64,000 bases of DNA from Candidatus Sphingomonas phytovorans (lineage in GTDB: Bacteria; Pseudomonadota; Alphaproteobacteria; Sphingomonadales; Sphingomonadaceae). The stretch spans positions 4,639,001-4,703,000 of the forward strand of contig CP119314.1 in NCBI GenBank assembly GCA_029202385.1, given 5' to 3'. The notes beneath the pieces were generated by a model. That model saw nothing but the letters and a program-made list of their open reading frames with translations, was not told the DNA's origin and made no database searches. This document shows, one piece after another, positions 7,403 to 15,993 of the stretch (position 1 is the stretch's first letter; each line of letters starts with the position of its first letter). The translations under genes were made by a program, and so were the position numbers.

Positions 7403-9732
7403 ACGAAGCCGAGACCCGCGCCGAACTGATCGACCCCGCGCTGCGCGAGGCCGGCTGGGGTGTGATCGACGGCAGCCGCACCCGGCGCGAGGTGATCGCC
7501 CCCGGCCGGATCATGGGCAAGGGGAAGCGCGCCCGCGCGCTATCCTGCGATTACGTGCTGGTCTATCGCAATACGAAGCTTGCCACGCTCGAAGCCAAGG
7601 CGGCGACCAAGAGTTACACCGATGGCGTTGGGCAGGCGAAGGACTATGCCGCCCGGCTGCAATGCCGCTTCGCCTATGCCAGCAACGGCAAGCAGATTTA
7701 TCGCATGGACATGCAGACCGGCGCGGAAGGGCTGGTCGATGGCTACCCGACACCGCAGGAACTGTGGGATGCCACCTTTGCCGAGGCGAACCGCTGGCGC
7801 GACCGCTTCGCCGCCGTCGCCTATGAAACCGGCGGCGGCCGCTTCGAACCGCGCTATTACCAGCACAACGCGATCGAGCGCGTGCTGGAGGCAATCAGCG
7901 AGAACCGTGACCGTGTGCTGCTGACGCTCGCCACCGGCACAGGCAAGACCGCCATCGCCTTCCAGATCGCGTGGAAGCTGTTCCATGCCCGCTGGAACCT
8001 CTCCGACTGGAAGGCGGCCGGCGAGCCACAGCGGCATCCGCGCATCCTGTTCCTGGCCGATCGCAACATTCTCGCCGATCAGGCCTACAATAGCTTCTCG
8101 GCGTTCGACGATGGCGCGTTGGCGCGGATCACGCCGGGCGACATCAAGAAGAAGGGTACGGTGCCCAAGAACGCCAGCATCTTCTTCACCATCTTCCAGA
8201 CTTTCACCAGCGGCACCGACGCCAACGGCGATCCCGCGCCCTATTTCGGCGACTATCCGCCCGACTTCTTCGACTGCATCATCATCGATGAGTGCCATCG
8301 CGGCGGCGCGAAGGACGAGAGCGAATGGCGGGCGATCCTCGACTATTTCGCGCCCGCCGTGCAGATCGGCCTGACGGCCACGCCCAAGCGCAGGAACAAC
8401 GCCGACACCTACGCCTATTTCGGCCAGCCGGTTTACGCCTACTCGCTGAAAGAGGGGATCAACGACGGCTACCTGACGCCGTTCAAGGTCCGCCAAATCG
8501 GCACGACCATCGACGAATATGTCTATACGTCTGACGATGCCGTGATCGAAGGCGAGGTGCAGGACGGTAAGCGCTACACCGAAGGCGATTTCAACCGCAC
8601 GATCGAAATCCGTGAGCGCGAGGCTTACCGCGTTCGCACATTCATCAGCATGATTGACCAGCGCGAAAAGACGATCGTCTTCTGCGCGACGCAGGAACAC
8701 GCTGGCATTGTGCGCGACCTGATCAACCAGGAGAAGAGCAACACCAATCCGAACTATTGCGTCCGCGTCACCGCCTCGGACGGCACGATCGGCGATCAGT
8801 GGCTGCGCACCTTCCAGGACAACGACAAGACCATCCCGACCATCCTGACGACCTCACAGAAGCTTTCCACTGGGGTCGATGCGCGCAACGTCCGCAACAT
8901 CGTGTTGATGCGGCCGGTCAATTCCATGATCGAGTTCAAGCAGATCATCGGGCGCGGCACGCGGCTGTTCGATGGCAAGGACTATTTCACGATCCTCGAT
9001 TTCGTGAAGGCCTATGAGCACTTCAACGATCCCGAGTGGGACGGCGAGCCGCTGGACCCTGAGCCGCCCAAAGAACCGCGCAACGGGAAGCCGAAAGGCG
9101 ATCCACCGGAGCTTCCAGAACCGACGCCGGACCCCGAGCCTCCGAAAGCCAAGCTGGTGATCCGGCTGGCCGATGGAAAGGAACGCGCGTTCCAACATAT
9201 CAGCGCCACGACCTTCTGGAGCGTGGATGGCAAGCCGGTTTCGGCGCAGCAATTCATCGAAGACTTGTTCGGCCAGTTGCCCGATCTATTCCGCGATGAA
9301 GACGAGCTACGCACGATCTGGAGTCAGCCGGACACGCGGCGCAAGCTGGTGGAAGGTTTGGCTGAACGCGGCTTCACCGGCGAGGCGCTCGACGGCATTC
9401 GCCGGGCGACGGATGCGCAGGAAAGCGACCTGTTCGACGTGCTGGCCTTCATCGCTTGGGCGCGTCCGCCCCTCAAGCGGATCGAGCGGGCAGACATTCG
9501 GCGCGAAGCAATCCTCTCTCGCTATGATGACAAGCAGCGCGACTTTCTCGATTTCGTCCTGTCGCAATATGCCACCGTCGGCGAAAGCGAGCTAGACGAC
9601 GGCAAGCTGCCAGCCCTTCTTGGACTGAAGTATGGTACGCCCATGGATGCCCTGCGCGAGCTTGGATCGGTGGCTGAAATCCGCTCTACGTTCCTCGCAT
9701 TCCAGCGCGGCCTGTACGAAAGAGAGCGCTGA
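7399..9732 (+). CDS. hsdR: Type I restriction enzyme, translocase/endonuclease subunit
   Basis: HsdR translocates and cuts unmodified DNA. I place the start at TTG 7399-7401, which overlaps the hsdS stop (TTGA) and lies behind an AGGAGG ribosome-binding site at 7383-7388; the longer frame from 7273 runs antiphase inside hsdS. The product has 777 residues, like the EcoAI/EcoEI (type IB) group. The nuclease motif is Asp51 with Glu65-x-Lys67 (CDYVLVYR, LATLEAKAA). Helicase motifs are LATGTGKTAIAF, DECHRGG, GLTATPKRR and QIIGRGTRLFDG. A Pro-rich linker near residues 590-625 precedes the C-terminal domain that binds HsdM/S. All three genes are intact. Confidence 0.93.
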   Translation: MNEAETRAELIDPALREAGWGVIDGSRTRREVIAPGRIMGKGKRARALSCDYVLVYRNTKLATLEAKAATKSYTDGVGQAKDYAARLQCRFAYASNGKQIYRMDMQTGAEGLVDGYPTPQELWDATFAEANRWRDRFAAVAYETGGGRFEPRYYQHNAIERVLEAISENRDRVLLTLATGTGKTAIAFQIAWKLFHARWNLSDWKAAGEPQRHPRILFLADRNILADQAYNSFSAFDDGALARITPGDIKKKGTVPKNASIFFTIFQTFTSGTDANGDPAPYFGDYPPDFFDCIIIDECHRGGAKDESEWRAILDYFAPAVQIGLTATPKRRNNADTYAYFGQPVYAYSLKEGINDGYLTPFKVRQIGTTIDEYVYTSDDAVIEGEVQDGKRYTEGDFNRTIEIREREAYRVRTFISMIDQREKTIVFCATQEHAGIVRDLINQEKSNTNPNYCVRVTASDGTIGDQWLRTFQDNDKTIPTILTTSQKLSTGVDARNVRNIVLMRPVNSMIEFKQIIGRGTRLFDGKDYFTILDFVKAYEHFNDPEWDGEPLDPEPPKEPRNGKPKGDPPELPEPTPDPEPPKAKLVIRLADGKERAFQHISATTFWSVDGKPVSAQQFIEDLFGQLPDLFRDEDELRTIWSQPDTRRKLVEGLAERGFTGEALDGIRRATDAQESDLFDVLAFIAWARPPLKRIERADIRREAILSRYDDKQRDFLDFVLSQYATVGESELDDGKLPALLGLKYGTPMDALRELGSVAEIRSTFLAFQRGLYERER

Positions 9733-10292
9733 ACCTGAGCGGATCGGCGGCTATCAGTAAGAACCGGTCGGTCATGCCTCGATATCAAGCGGCTTAAATT
9801 GGTCGGAAGCGGTCGGGCACGCCGCCCAGTCTGGAATGGCAGTTTCCCTGTTTCCATCATCTGGAAGCTGCGAGCCCGCTCCCGGCCCAATTGTGGTCAC
9901 AAGCCGCTCCACAGGCACTCGCCTCGACCTTGCCGAAGGCCTGCGCCTTCGGCGTCGCGGATGGCAGCGCCGCACGTCACGAGCTTTCCCTTCACCACCT
10001 TTAGTGCCCCCTTCCCAAGCATGTTGGGAAGGAACAGCGCGGCTCCGCTTCGATCATCCGGATGAAATCCTCGCGCCGGCCTTCCGGCCCCATGCATCGC
10101 CCATTCATCCGTTGTGAGGGAAGGGCGGCGGGGCGGCGTCTTGGGAGTGGTGGAGCGCGTACGGCCTTCGCCCGGGCCGGTGGAAACGCCGTCTCGCAGC
10201 TCGCGCCAGGCAGGGCGTCCACGCCGCCCGCAATGTTCGGGCAATCCGTGGCCGTCAGCGTGGCAGCCAAAAAGACGGACGAGGAATTCTCA
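9733..10292. other. Non-coding stretch with two perfect hairpins, between hsdR and the response regulator
   Basis: About 560 bp with no gene I can support. It holds two compact palindromes: 9932-9953 (stem gccgaaggc, loop ctgc) and 10010-10032 (stem ccttcccaa, loop gcatg). Neither is followed by a T run, so they are only possible terminators or REP-like units. The promoter for the two-component operon should lie in the right half. Confidence 0.55.
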
Positions 10293-10964
10293 TTGCGGAT
10301 ATTGTTGGTCGAGGATGATCCGGAAATGGCAATGGCGCTTCGGTGCACGCTTCAGCGCGACGACATGATCGTCGATCTCGCGCCGCGGCTGCGCTGCGCC
10401 GAGGCGTCGCTCGCCATGGCCTGTTATGACGCGGTGCTGCTCGACCGGAGCCTGCCTGACGGCGACGGGCTCGCCCTGCTCGGCCCGTTGCGCCAGGCCG
10501 GGCGCGGTACGCCGGTGATCGTGCTCACCGCGAAGGGGGACCTGGCCGACCGGATCGACGGGCTGGATGCCGGCGCCGACGATTACATGGCGAAGCCCTT
10601 CGCCACGGAGGAGCTGCTTGCCCGGCTGCGCGCGATCAGCCGGCGGCCGTCCGACCTGTCGCCCTCGACGGTCACCGCCGGCCGGCTGGTCTTCGATTTC
10701 CGGGAACGGGTCGCGAGCATCGGTGGCGTCCCGCTCGTCCTGCCGCGCCGGGAGCTGCTGCTGCTCGAGGCGCTGGTTCGGCGTCTTGGCAGGACGGTCC
10801 AGCGCGGCTTCATCGAGGATGCGGTCTATGGCTTCGACGACGAGGTGCATTCCAATTCGCTCGACGCCCATGTGTCGCGGCTGCGGCGCAAGCTGGTCGA
10901 GGGCGATGCCGGCGTGGAGATCCACGCCATTCGCGGCGTCGGCTATCTGCTGAAACAGGCCTGA
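10293..10964 (+). CDS. OmpR-family response regulator
   Basis: A two-domain DNA-binding response regulator of 223 residues. The receiver domain starts LRILLVEDDPEMAMAL, with the phospho-acceptor Asp in YDAVLLDRSLPDGDG, the Thr in VIVLTAKGD and the Lys in YMAKPF. The winged-helix output domain ends in DAHVSRLRRKLVEG and IRGVGYLLK. I chose the TTG at 10293, with GAGGA at 10281-10285 and normal spacing, because the frame upstream (open to 10062) has no family sequence. The stop overlaps the kinase start by 1 bp. It would act on promoters after phosphorylation by the adjacent kinase; target genes are unknown. Confidence 0.9.
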   Translation: MRILLVEDDPEMAMALRCTLQRDDMIVDLAPRLRCAEASLAMACYDAVLLDRSLPDGDGLALLGPLRQAGRGTPVIVLTAKGDLADRIDGLDAGADDYMAKPFATEELLARLRAISRRPSDLSPSTVTAGRLVFDFRERVASIGGVPLVLPRRELLLLEALVRRLGRTVQRGFIEDAVYGFDDEVHSNSLDAHVSRLRRKLVEGDAGVEIHAIRGVGYLLKQA

Positions 10965-12346
10965 TGCCGGCGCGCGCCGGCCCGTCGCTCCGCGCGCAAT
11001 TCCGCTGGCGGCTGGTGACTCTCCAGGCGCTGATCCTGGCCGCCGTCGTCGCGCTGCTGGTCGCCGGGCTGATGGCGCAGGGGGCGTTCGACCTGTACGA
11101 GCCCGGCGACGATGTCATCGCCGCCGTGCGCGAGGCGGCGGTGCGCGCGCCGGGGGGCGGGATCGCGCTGCGGCGCACGCCGGCGCTGGCGTCGCTCGAG
11201 GCCGGCGTGCCCGATCTGTGGTTCACCGTGAAGGATCGTGCCGGCCACCGCCTGTCGCACGGCGCGGTGCCGGGCGAATTCGCCGGGATCGGCGCGGCGC
11301 TCGACCGGGTGGGGCAGGCGCGGCTCGGCTGGAACCTCGGCGATCCGCCCCGGCCGACCGCGCGCCTCCAGTGGATCCATACCCCGGCCGGCGCGCTCCA
11401 GGTGATGACCGGCCCCGGCCTACATGCGCCCTGGTACCGGCTGGTGGGCTCCGCGCTGCTGCTTGTCCTGCTCTTCCTCCTGCCGATCCTGGCGATGATG
11501 GGGCTCGCCACCTGGCTCGCCACGCCGGTCGTGGTGCGCTCGGCGCTGGCGGGGCTCGATGGCGCGATCGGCGAGGCGGAGCGGATCGATATCGAGCGGC
11601 GCGGCGCGCGGCTGCCTGTCGAGACGGTCCCGCGCGAGGTCAGGCCGCTGGTCGATGCGGTCAACGCGACCCTGGCGCGGCTCGACGAGGGGCATGAACG
11701 GCACCGGCGCTTCCTGGCCGATGCGGCGCACGAACTGCGCACGCCGATCGCGATCCTCACCACGCGGCTCGGGCTGCTGCCCGACGATCCGGTCAGGGCG
11801 CGGCTGGTGGAGGATGCCGGGCGGCTGGCCAACCTCGCCGACCAGCTGCTCGATCTCGAGCGGCTCAGGCGGCAGGGGCGGGCCGACATGGCCCCGCTCG
11901 ACCTGGTCGCGCTGGCGCGCGACGTCGCCGCCGATCTCGCGCCGATGGCGATCGGGGCCGGCTATACGCTCGGGCTCGAATCGGCCGGCGGCCCGGTGGA
12001 GGCGCTGGCCGACCGCTCGTCGCTCGAACGCGCGCTGATCAACCTCGTCCAGAATGCGATCGGCCATGGCGGCCGGCGCGGCGCGATCGTCGTTCGGGTC
12101 GGCCCCGACGCCGCCATCGAGGTGCATGACGAAGGACCCGGCATCCCGGAGGCCGAGCGGTCGCGGATGTTTGAGCCCTTCCGTCGCCTCGGCGCCGGGG
12201 GCGATGGCGCCGGCCTCGGCCTGAATCTCGCCGGGGAGATCGTCGCGCTTCACGGCGGCCGGATCGTCGCGCTCGACAGCCCGGGCGGCGGCCTGTGCAT
12301 GCGGATCGAATTGCCCGGGCTGGACGCGGAAAGGCGCGGGCGATGA
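10964..12346 (+). CDS. Sensor histidine kinase
   Basis: A 460-residue inner-membrane sensor kinase, partner of the preceding regulator (TGATG overlap). An N-terminal membrane helix (LQALILAAVVALLVAGLMAQ) is followed by a periplasmic domain of about 130 residues and a second helix (LLLVLLFLLPILAMMGLATWLA). HAMP-like and dimerisation segments follow, with the phosphorylatable His in ADAAHELRTPIAILTTRL. The ATPase domain shows NLVQNAIGHG (N box), DEGPGIPEAE (G1) and GAGLGLNLAGEIVALHGG (G2). The signal sensed cannot be told from sequence. Confidence 0.92.
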   Translation: MPARAGPSLRAQFRWRLVTLQALILAAVVALLVAGLMAQGAFDLYEPGDDVIAAVREAAVRAPGGGIALRRTPALASLEAGVPDLWFTVKDRAGHRLSHGAVPGEFAGIGAALDRVGQARLGWNLGDPPRPTARLQWIHTPAGALQVMTGPGLHAPWYRLVGSALLLVLLFLLPILAMMGLATWLATPVVVRSALAGLDGAIGEAERIDIERRGARLPVETVPREVRPLVDAVNATLARLDEGHERHRRFLADAAHELRTPIAILTTRLGLLPDDPVRARLVEDAGRLANLADQLLDLERLRRQGRADMAPLDLVALARDVAADLAPMAIGAGYTLGLESAGGPVEALADRSSLERALINLVQNAIGHGGRRGAIVVRVGPDAAIEVHDEGPGIPEAERSRMFEPFRRLGAGGDGAGLGLNLAGEIVALHGGRIVALDSPGGGLCMRIELPGLDAERRGR

Positions 12347-12421
12347 TCATCGCGCAAGGTTCGCGCAATCCTGGCCGCCTACGCCGATCCTGGCCGCATG
12401 GCGCTGGCTGGAGGAAAGTGG

Positions 12422-13087
12422 ATGCCGGAAGCGATTCCGTCGAAGTCGGGAAGGCGCGGCGCCACGCGGGGTGTCGCCGAGACGCTGCGCTTCCTGCGTG
12501 CGCTGGTGGCGCGGCCGTCTCAGGTGGGGGCTATCCTGCCCTCGGGGCAGGCGCTGGCGCGGCTGATCACCAGCGGGGTGGAGCCCGGGGTTGGCGTGAT
12601 CGAGCTTGGGCCGGGCACCGGCGTGTTCACCCGGGCGCTGCTGGCGCGCGGCGTGCGGGAGCGCGACTTGACCTTGATCGAATCCGATCCCTTGTTCGGC
12701 CGGGCGTTGCGCGGGGCCTTTCCGGAGGCACGGCTGCTGGCGCTCGACGCGGACCGGCTGGGCGGATTCCTGCTGCCGGACGCCATGCCGGTGGCGGCGG
12801 TGATCAGCGGGTTACCGCTGCTGAACATGCCGCGGCGCAAGGTCTTCGCGATCCTGCGCGGGGCGTTCGCGCATCTCGGTGCGGGCGGGGCGCTGTACCA
12901 GTTCACTTATGGTCGGCGCTGCCCGGTGCCGCGGCCAATCCTCGACCGGCTCGGGCTGAAGGCGGTGGTGGTCGGCCGCGCGGTGCTGAACGTGCCGCCC
13001 GCGACCGTCTATCGCATCACGCGCCGCGCCCCGCTCCGGGCCGGGCGTCACCAAGCTGTCAGGATTCTGACACGTGGCGCGGCCTAG
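12422..13087 (+). CDS. SAM-dependent methyltransferase, phospholipid N-methyltransferase (PmtA)-like
   Basis: A 221-residue class I methyltransferase. The SAM motif I is VIELGPGTGVFTRALL and motif II is LIESDPLFG. The N-terminal region TLRFLRALVARPSQVGAILPSG matches the membrane-associating start seen in PmtA and rRNA-dimethylase-like phospholipid methyltransferases, and AVISGLPLLNMP corresponds to the active-site loop. The likely role is methylation of phosphatidylethanolamine on the way to phosphatidylcholine. The ATG at 12422 is preferred because GGAGGAAAG lies just before it; an in-frame ATG at 12398 lacks such a site. It may belong to the preceding two-component transcript (75-bp gap). 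Confidence 0.75.
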   Translation: MPEAIPSKSGRRGATRGVAETLRFLRALVARPSQVGAILPSGQALARLITSGVEPGVGVIELGPGTGVFTRALLARGVRERDLTLIESDPLFGRALRGAFPEARLLALDADRLGGFLLPDAMPVAAVISGLPLLNMPRRKVFAILRGAFAHLGAGGALYQFTYGRRCPVPRPILDRLGLKAVVVGRAVLNVPPATVYRITRRAPLRAGRHQAVRILTRGAA

Positions 13088-13131
13088 CATCGGCCGGCCA
13101 GGCAACGAGTCGCCTGGTGTGGAGAAAATAC

Positions 13132-13350
13132 ATGGGTATTCTGGATTTTGCTGAAGAAGCCGCCGGCGCCTTCGCCGGGGACAAGGCGCTCGAAGCCGTC
13201 GATCCCAATGCGGGGCTGCTCGCCAAGGCGGCCGCAGCCGTTGCCGGGTTCGAGGGCGTCAAGGCAGTGAAGGAGCATTTCGCCGAGGGCGAGGCCCAGC
13301 CGGCCGACGACAGCGAGGCGCCGCCAAGCGACGACGACAGCGGCAACTGA
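13132..13350 (+). CDS. Small acidic protein of unknown function
   Basis: A 72-residue protein starting ATG 13132 behind GGAGAAAA. The first 50 residues are Ala/Gly/Glu-rich and probably helical (ILDFAEEAAGAFAGDKALEA). The last 20 are a disordered acidic tail rich in Asp, Glu, Ser and Pro. I do not recognise a family. It lies 44 bp after the methyltransferase gene and is followed by a hairpin, so it probably ends that transcript. Confidence 0.7.
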   Translation: MGILDFAEEAAGAFAGDKALEAVDPNAGLLAKAAAAVAGFEGVKAVKEHFAEGEAQPADDSEAPPSDDDSGN

Positions 13351-13390
13351 CGCCCGGGCGCCCGGCTCTCTCAGGCAAGGGCCGGGCGTC
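13349..13390. terminator. Possible bidirectional terminator hairpin
   Basis: The arms gacgcccgg (13349-13357) and ccgggcgtc (13382-13390) pair perfectly around an inner GC-rich stem. It lies between the convergent small acidic protein gene and the efflux operon. There is no strong T tract, so termination is inferred from position. Confidence 0.45.
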
Positions 13391-13476
13391 GCGCTTTCAG
13401 TGCCTGCCCGTATGCGTCCCCGTATGCGTCATCGCTACCTGTCTTTCCCGCGCTGGTTCCTGCCCCTCCAGGGCAG

Positions 13477-14874
13477 TCAGAGCCCCGCCGTGCAGCTCCC
13501 CTCGCCGGGCACGCACATCGACCATCCGCCCCCCATCGCCTGGTAGAGCTGGATCCGCGCCGACAGGGCGTCGGTACGGACCTGGACCAGCGCCAGTTGC
13601 GCGCCGAGCAGGCCGCGCTGCGCATCGAGCTGTTCGAGATAGGGCGAATAGCCCTCGCGGTAGCGATTGGTCGCCAGCCGCAGCCCTTCGGCCAGCGCGT
13701 CGCGCTGGCGCTGTGCCGAGGCAGCCTGCTGGTCGAGACGCGCGGCCGCGGCCAGCGCGTCCTCGACCTCGCGGAACGCCGTCAACGCCGCACGGCGATA
13801 GGCGAAGGCGGCCTGGTCGCGCTGCGCGCCCGCCGCTTCAGCCTGCGCGGTCAGCCGCCCGCCCTGAAACAGGGGCGCTAGGATACTGGCGCCGAGCGAC
13901 CAGATCGTGATCGGGTCCTGCAGCACCGTAGAAAACGCGGCGCCAGCGGCGGCGGTGAGCTGCACTTGTGGCAGGAAACGCTTGCGCGCCGCCGCCAGCG
14001 ACCTGTCGCTCGCCGCGAGCTGATACTCGGCCTGGGCCACGTCGGGGCGGCGGCGCAGCAGCTCCGAGGGCAGGCCGGCGGGAATGGCGGGCTCGGCCAG
14101 CCGGTCAAGCGCGAGACCACGCGCGACCGCCTGCGGGGTCTCGCCGGTCAGCGCGCTGAGCGAGTCCTCGGTCCGGGCGATGCCGAGCTCGATCTGGGGG
14201 ACGATCTGCGCGGTCGCCTCATATTCGGCCTCGGCCTGCTGCAGCTCGAGCTTGGGGGAATAGCCGCGGCTGACGCGCGACCGGGCGATGCGCAGCGAAT
14301 CCGACCGCGCCGCGAGGGTGGAGCGGGCGACCTCAAGCCGGGCGTCGAGGCCGCGCAGCGTGACATAGCCGTTCGCTGTCGCCCCCGCGACCGAAAGCCG
14401 GACGGCGTCGCGCGCCGCCTCGCTCGCCAGATAGGCATCGCGCGCGGCGGAGCGTTGATCGGCAAGGCGGCCGAACAGGTCGATCTCGTAACTGGCCTCG
14501 ATCTGCGGCTGCAGCGCGGTCTGGTTCAGCGGCAGGCCAAAGGCGTTGACCGAGCGCGACGGGCCGCCGCCGATGCCGGCATCGAGCGTGGGGAGCAGCC
14601 GCGACCGGGCCAGCGCGATATTGGCCCGCGCCTCGCGCACGCGGCCGGCGGCGATGGCGATGTCGGGGTTGTTGGCCAGCGCCTTTTCGACCAGCGCGGT
14701 CAGCGCCGGATCGCCGAACGCCTGCCACCAGTCGCGGTCGAGCGGCGCGACTGGCCCGGCATCGGTGCGCCAGGCGGGCGGCGGGGCGAGGGGGGTGACC
14801 CGGGCGGTCTCCACCGCCGGACCGGCGCAGGAGGCGAGCAGCAGCAGCGCCGTGCAGGATGCAGCCCTGATCAC
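13477..14874 (-). CDS. Outer-membrane efflux channel lipoprotein (NodT/TolC family)
   Basis: A 465-residue outer-membrane factor that gives the efflux pump an exit through the outer membrane. It starts at a GTG at 14874 overlapping the adaptor-gene stop (GTGA). A lipoprotein signal is visible (ALLLLASC, lipobox Cys near residue 17). The body has the duplicated helical-hairpin pattern of the family, with PDIAIAAGRVREARANIALARS, YEIDLFGRLADQRSAARDAYLAS and LLRRRPDVAQAEYQL. Much longer antisense and alternative frames across this region are shadows of the GC-rich sequence. Confidence 0.9.
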   Translation of the reverse strand: MIRAASCTALLLLASCAGPAVETARVTPLAPPPAWRTDAGPVAPLDRDWWQAFGDPALTALVEKALANNPDIAIAAGRVREARANIALARSRLLPTLDAGIGGGPSRSVNAFGLPLNQTALQPQIEASYEIDLFGRLADQRSAARDAYLASEAARDAVRLSVAGATANGYVTLRGLDARLEVARSTLAARSDSLRIARSRVSRGYSPKLELQQAEAEYEATAQIVPQIELGIARTEDSLSALTGETPQAVARGLALDRLAEPAIPAGLPSELLRRRPDVAQAEYQLAASDRSLAAARKRFLPQVQLTAAAGAAFSTVLQDPITIWSLGASILAPLFQGGRLTAQAEAAGAQRDQAAFAYRRAALTAFREVEDALAAAARLDQQAASAQRQRDALAEGLRLATNRYREGYSPYLEQLDAQRGLLGAQLALVQVRTDALSARIQLYQAMGGGWSMCVPGEGSCTAGL

Positions 14875-15992
14875 GGGCGCTTCCCGCCGCGCGTGTCGAT
14901 GCTGAGCTCGACCGACATGCCGGGGCGAAGCCGCGCGGCGAGCGGCTGGCCGGGATCGATCGCCACGCGCACCGCGATCCGCTGCGCCACCTTCACGAAA
15001 TTGCCGGTGGCGTTGTCGGATTTCAGGACGGCGAACTCGGACCCGGCGGCGGGCGACATGTTTTCGACATGGCCGGTCAGCGCCGCGCTGCCCAGTGCGT
15101 CGACCTTGAAGCGCGCGCGCTGGCCGATCGCCATGTCGCGCGTCTGCGCTTCCTTGTAATTGGCGACGACCCAGACATTGTGCGGCACGAGGAACAGCAA
15201 TTGAGTGCCGGCCGTGACATAGGCGCCGCGGCGCACGCCGATTTCGGAAAGCTGGCCTGCCTCGGGCGCGCGGATGATGGTGTTGTCGAGATCGATCTGG
15301 GCGAGATGGAGCTGTGCTTTGGCCGCCTCCACCGCCGCCTCGAGCCCGGCGCGGCCGACCAGCACGGTGCGCACGTCCTGCGTGCCGATCGAGCGGCTCG
15401 CCTGGGCCTGGCGCACGCCCGCCTCGGCGGCGAGCAGGGTGGCGCGGGTCTGGTCGAATTCGCGGGTGGAGATCGATCCGTCGGCGACCAGCGCCTGGGC
15501 GCGCTTCATATCCGCCTGGGCGCGGACGAGTTGGGCGCTGGCATTGGCGATGCCGGCATCCTGGCTCTGGATCGCGACCTCGCGCGAGCGCTGCGCCTGG
15601 CTCGAATTGGCGAGGGCCGCCTGTTGCGCGGCGACGTTCGCCACGGCCTGCGCGACCCGCGCGCGGTAGATCCGGTCGTCGATCGTCGCCAGGACCTGGC
15701 CGGCCTTCACCTCGGCGAAGTCCTGCACCGGAACGTCGGTGACATAGCCGCTGACCTGCGGGCTGATGATCGTCACCCGGCCGCGGACATAGGCATTGTC
15801 GGTGCGTTCGGTCCAGCCGGCGAACGGGGGCAGGCGCCATGCATAGAGGATGGCGAGGATGGCGCAGAGCGCCAGCACGACGATCAGGAAGACCGTCGGG
15901 GGTGTCTTGACCGCGGGGCGCCAGCCGGGAGGCGAATCGATCTGACGTTCGATTTCCGGCGCTTCGGGCGTTGCCTCGTTGGTTTCGCTCAT
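14871..15992 (-). CDS. Membrane-fusion (adaptor) protein of an EmrAB-type efflux pump
   Basis: A 373-residue HlyD/EmrA-type adaptor linking the inner-membrane transporter to the outer-membrane channel. The ATG at 15992 lies one base after the transporter stop. A single N-terminal membrane helix (TVFLIVVLALCAILAILYAW) is followed by the lipoyl-like half TDNAYVRGRVTIISPQVSGYV, a long coiled coil rich in Ala/Gln/Glu, the second half-motif IIRAPEAGQLSEIGVRRGAYV and a beta-barrel (VVANYKEAQTRDM). Gene order, spacing and family together define a tripartite drug exporter. Confidence 0.92.
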   Translation of the reverse strand: MSETNEATPEAPEIERQIDSPPGWRPAVKTPPTVFLIVVLALCAILAILYAWRLPPFAGWTERTDNAYVRGRVTIISPQVSGYVTDVPVQDFAEVKAGQVLATIDDRIYRARVAQAVANVAAQQAALANSSQAQRSREVAIQSQDAGIANASAQLVRAQADMKRAQALVADGSISTREFDQTRATLLAAEAGVRQAQASRSIGTQDVRTVLVGRAGLEAAVEAAKAQLHLAQIDLDNTIIRAPEAGQLSEIGVRRGAYVTAGTQLLFLVPHNVWVVANYKEAQTRDMAIGQRARFKVDALGSAALTGHVENMSPAAGSEFAVLKSDNATGNFVKVAQRIAVRVAIDPGQPLAARLRPGMSVELSIDTRGGKRP

Positions 15993-15993
15993 T

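Noticed and set aside
10062..10292. N-terminal extension of the response regulator.
   Set aside because: The receiver domain begins at about 10293 and the upstream residues look random; a ribosome-binding site precedes the TTG.
14875..15840. Extension of the NodT frame upstream through the adaptor gene.
   Set aside because: The extension is an antiphase GC-rich shadow. The lipoprotein signal begins at GTG 14874.
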